A stretch of DNA of 7,205 nt from Kiritimatiellia bacterium (GTDB taxonomy: Bacteria; Verrucomicrobiota; Kiritimatiellia; SLAD01). The translations under genes were made by a program, and so were the position numbers. Location: assembly GCA_007126995.1 (NCBI GenBank), contig SLAD01000217.1, positions 1 through 7,205 on the forward strand. Direction: 5' to 3'. Each line of letters begins with the position of its first letter. Position 1 is the stretch's first letter. The notes below the pieces were generated by a model that saw nothing but the letters and a program-made list of their open reading frames with translations, did not search any database and had not been told where the DNA came from. Shown in pieces: positions 6,096 to 7,205 of this stretch.

Positions 6096-6783
6096 ACAGG
6101 CGCACGGCTGGGCCGTGACCTTCCCCGCGCCACAGCCCTTCGCCCCGACCGAGGCGCTGCAGGAATCGCTGGCGCGCGCGCGGTATGAAGAGCGCATCCC
6201 GGACACCGTGCTGTTTTTGCAGCATCAACCCGTCGTCACACTCGGGCGACGCGGACGCACGGAACACGTGCTGGTTCCGCCGGAACACTTACAACGGCAA
6301 GGCATCGCATTCCATCGCGCCGGTCGTGGCGGCGACGTCACGTATCATGCGCCCGGCCAATGGATCGTGTACCCTATTTTGCGCCTGGGCGCATTAGGCG
6401 CGGACGCGCACGGCTATCTCCATAACATGGAAGAAATGGTCATCCGGACCTGTGCAGATTTCGGCGTGCAGGCCTTTCGCGTCGAAGGTAAAAACGGTGC
6501 GTGGACAGCAGCCGGCAAAATTGCCGCCATCGGCTTTCACCTCAAGCGCGGCATCACCCTGCACGGACTCAGCTTCAATGTGGATATCGACCTGGCCGGT
6601 TTTCAACTGATCGTGCCCTGCGGCCTGGTCGGCGATCCCGTGTGTTCATTGAAACAACTACTGGGCGATCAGGCACCAACACGGGAAGCGGTGCGGGACC
6701 GTTTGGAGTACCACTTCACGTCCGTTTGTGGACGTCCCCTGATCCCGCGCCCCCCTGCAGACCTGCCCAACCTCCCGCGCTAG
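6088..6783 (+). CDS. lipB: Octanoyltransferase LipB
   Basis: LipB moves octanoate from octanoyl-ACP to the lipoyl lysine of GcvH and E2 subunits; LipA then inserts sulfur. The 231-residue product has the family signature RGGDVTYHAPGQ (80-91), which fits the RGGxxT[FYW]HxxGQ pattern. It also has the substrate-pocket segment FLQHQPVVTLGRRG (43-56), the catalytic lysine context AGKIAAIGF (142-150, Lys144), LHGLSFNVDIDL (158-169), and the catalytic cysteine in VPCGL (176-180, Cys178), which forms the acyl-thioester. The ATG at 6088 lies inside the end of gcvH (8-base overlap), implying translational coupling. A longer frame reaching 5938 is just read-through of gcvH DNA. The ribosome-binding site is weak (GAAGAA at 6071-6076). 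The last 13 or so residues are Pro-rich and probably disordered. Confidence 0.96.
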   Translation: MNKQAHGWAVTFPAPQPFAPTEALQESLARARYEERIPDTVLFLQHQPVVTLGRRGRTEHVLVPPEHLQRQGIAFHRAGRGGDVTYHAPGQWIVYPILRLGALGADAHGYLHNMEEMVIRTCADFGVQAFRVEGKNGAWTAAGKIAAIGFHLKRGITLHGLSFNVDIDLAGFQLIVPCGLVGDPVCSLKQLLGDQAPTREAVRDRLEYHFTSVCGRPLIPRPPADLPNLPR

Positions 6784-6789
6784 TCGTTA

Positions 6790-6875
6790 CCAATCAGCCG
6801 ACCGGTGACATGCAGCCATCATGGCTTGACCTCGCCAAAATTGCGCGCCTGCGTGTCATCGGCAGGCTGAATTGG
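6790..6875. repeat. Long imperfect inverted repeat (hairpin) between convergent lipB and trmO
   Basis: The arm 6790-6815 pairs with 6849-6875 over about 26 positions. Pairing runs C6790-G6875 inward to G6815-C6849, with 2 adjacent mismatches (6800-6801 against 6863-6864), one bulged A near 6870, and G-U pairs at 6805/6859 and 6811/6853. The loop is about 33 bases and holds a smaller AGCCA/TGGCT hairpin (6814-6826). Both wobble pairs form only in plus-strand RNA; in minus-strand RNA the same positions are C-A mismatches. A nested perfect 6-bp repeat (6847-6852 and 6862-6867) followed on the minus strand by ATTTTGG could also act as a weak terminator for the leftward gene. A bidirectional terminator, a structured mRNA 3' end, or a member of a palindromic repeat family are all possible. 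Confidence 0.6.
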
Positions 6876-6888
6876 CTTGCTCGCGTCA

Positions 6889-7205
6889 CTATTGGAATCT
6901 GTCATCTGCCTTCTTCTCGGTCACGGTCTTTCCGACACAAGCAAGCCACCCCGTCTGGACATCGACCTGACGGTCAAATTCTGGCACATACGGCTTAATG
7001 TCGAATAGTGGAGTGCCATCGAGGATGTCCACATTCTGGACATGCAGAATGCCGCCTTCGATTCCGTCAAGCTGGACAATGGAGATTCCGACCGGGTTCG
7101 GGCGTTTAGGCGCACGTGTTGCGAAAACACCACGCGGCTCCGAATCCATGAAAGGCACAACGTGCAGCTTGAATCCTTCGATGCGGTGAAAATGGTAAAG
7201 CAAAA
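6889..7205 (-). CDS. trmO: TrmO/TsaA-domain tRNA methyltransferase, 5'-truncated by window edge
   Basis: TrmO uses SAM to N6-methylate threonylcarbamoyladenosine at position 37 of certain tRNAs. The visible 105 codons carry the core of the TsaA/TrmO (YaeB) fold: YHFHRIEGFKL (3-13), then RGVFATRAPKRPNPVGISIV (24-43), LHVQNVDILDGTPLFDIKPY (53-72), and a typical FDRQVDVQTGWL tail (76-87); residue numbers count from the TTG codon at 7203. That TTG is not a true start: the homologous segment is internal in the family and the frame remains open to the edge, so roughly the first 30-40 residues are missing. The protein ends soon after the domain and so lacks the C-terminal extension of the E. coli-type enzyme. 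GC content is about 52% by hand count, clearly below the neighbouring genes. It converges on lipB. The family is sure; the exact substrate is less so. Confidence 0.88.
   Translation of the reverse strand, partial: LLYHFHRIEGFKLHVVPFMDSEPRGVFATRAPKRPNPVGISIVQLDGIEGGILHVQNVDILDGTPLFDIKPYVPEFDRQVDVQTGWLACVGKTVTEKKADDRFQ

Noticed and set aside
6784..6888. Integron attC site downstream of the trmO-like gene
   Set aside because: Position and hairpin size would suit an attC site after a cassette gene, but the ends lack the GTTRRRY and RYYYAAC core boxes and no integrase or neighbouring cassettes are visible.
7201..7203. TTG at 7203 as the true start of the trmO-like gene
   Set aside because: The family's N-terminal strands precede this motif, the frame is open to the window edge and only two bases of upstream sequence are available.

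Overview
The window is a gene-dense, mostly GC-rich stretch of a Gram-negative (diderm) bacterial chromosome. The envelope genes argue for an outer membrane: an N-terminus resembling lipid A acyltransferases, a signal-peptide-bearing beta-barrel-like protein and a TPR lipoprotein. The rest is housekeeping: two CNNM/CorC-type membrane proteins, GcvH, LipB and a TrmO/TsaA-domain protein. No marker fixes the phylum. A PVC-type lineage (for example Kiritimatiellota/Verrucomicrobiota) is only a weak guess. No tRNA, rRNA, CRISPR array, transposase or prophage gene was seen, and no gene-free stretch exceeds about 105 bases.

Layout. Positions 1-2944 read leftward as one co-directional block: a TPR lipoprotein (1097-2944), then a beta-barrel-like protein (124-996), then the first 18 codons of a probable lipid A-type acyltransferase (1-56) running off the left edge. 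A 57-bp divergent region (2945-3001) separates this block from a rightward pair of CNNM/CBS proteins (3002-4255 and 4252-5217) that overlap by 4 bases. A small conserved-looking protein of unknown function (5201-5608, minus) meets the second CNNM gene tail to tail with a 17-bp overlap. A 103-bp divergent region then leads into gcvH (5712-6095) and lipB (6088-6783), which overlap by 8 bases. After a 105-bp convergent spacer lies a 5'-truncated, leftward trmO-like gene (6889-7205).

How the genes fit together. LipB attaches the octanoyl group to apo-GcvH (and to E2 lipoyl domains), so gcvH-lipB places an enzyme next to its substrate. The two CNNM proteins probably form a heteromeric or sequentially acting pair in divalent-cation handling; only the first has the C-terminal CorC_HlyC domain. 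The leftward block looks like an outer-envelope module, but its job cannot be read from the sequence.

The least explained structures are a long imperfect inverted repeat filling most of the lipB/trmO spacer (6790-6875), the unnamed 135-residue protein, and the lower GC content of the trmO fragment. I found no clear evidence of a wholly new multi-gene system.
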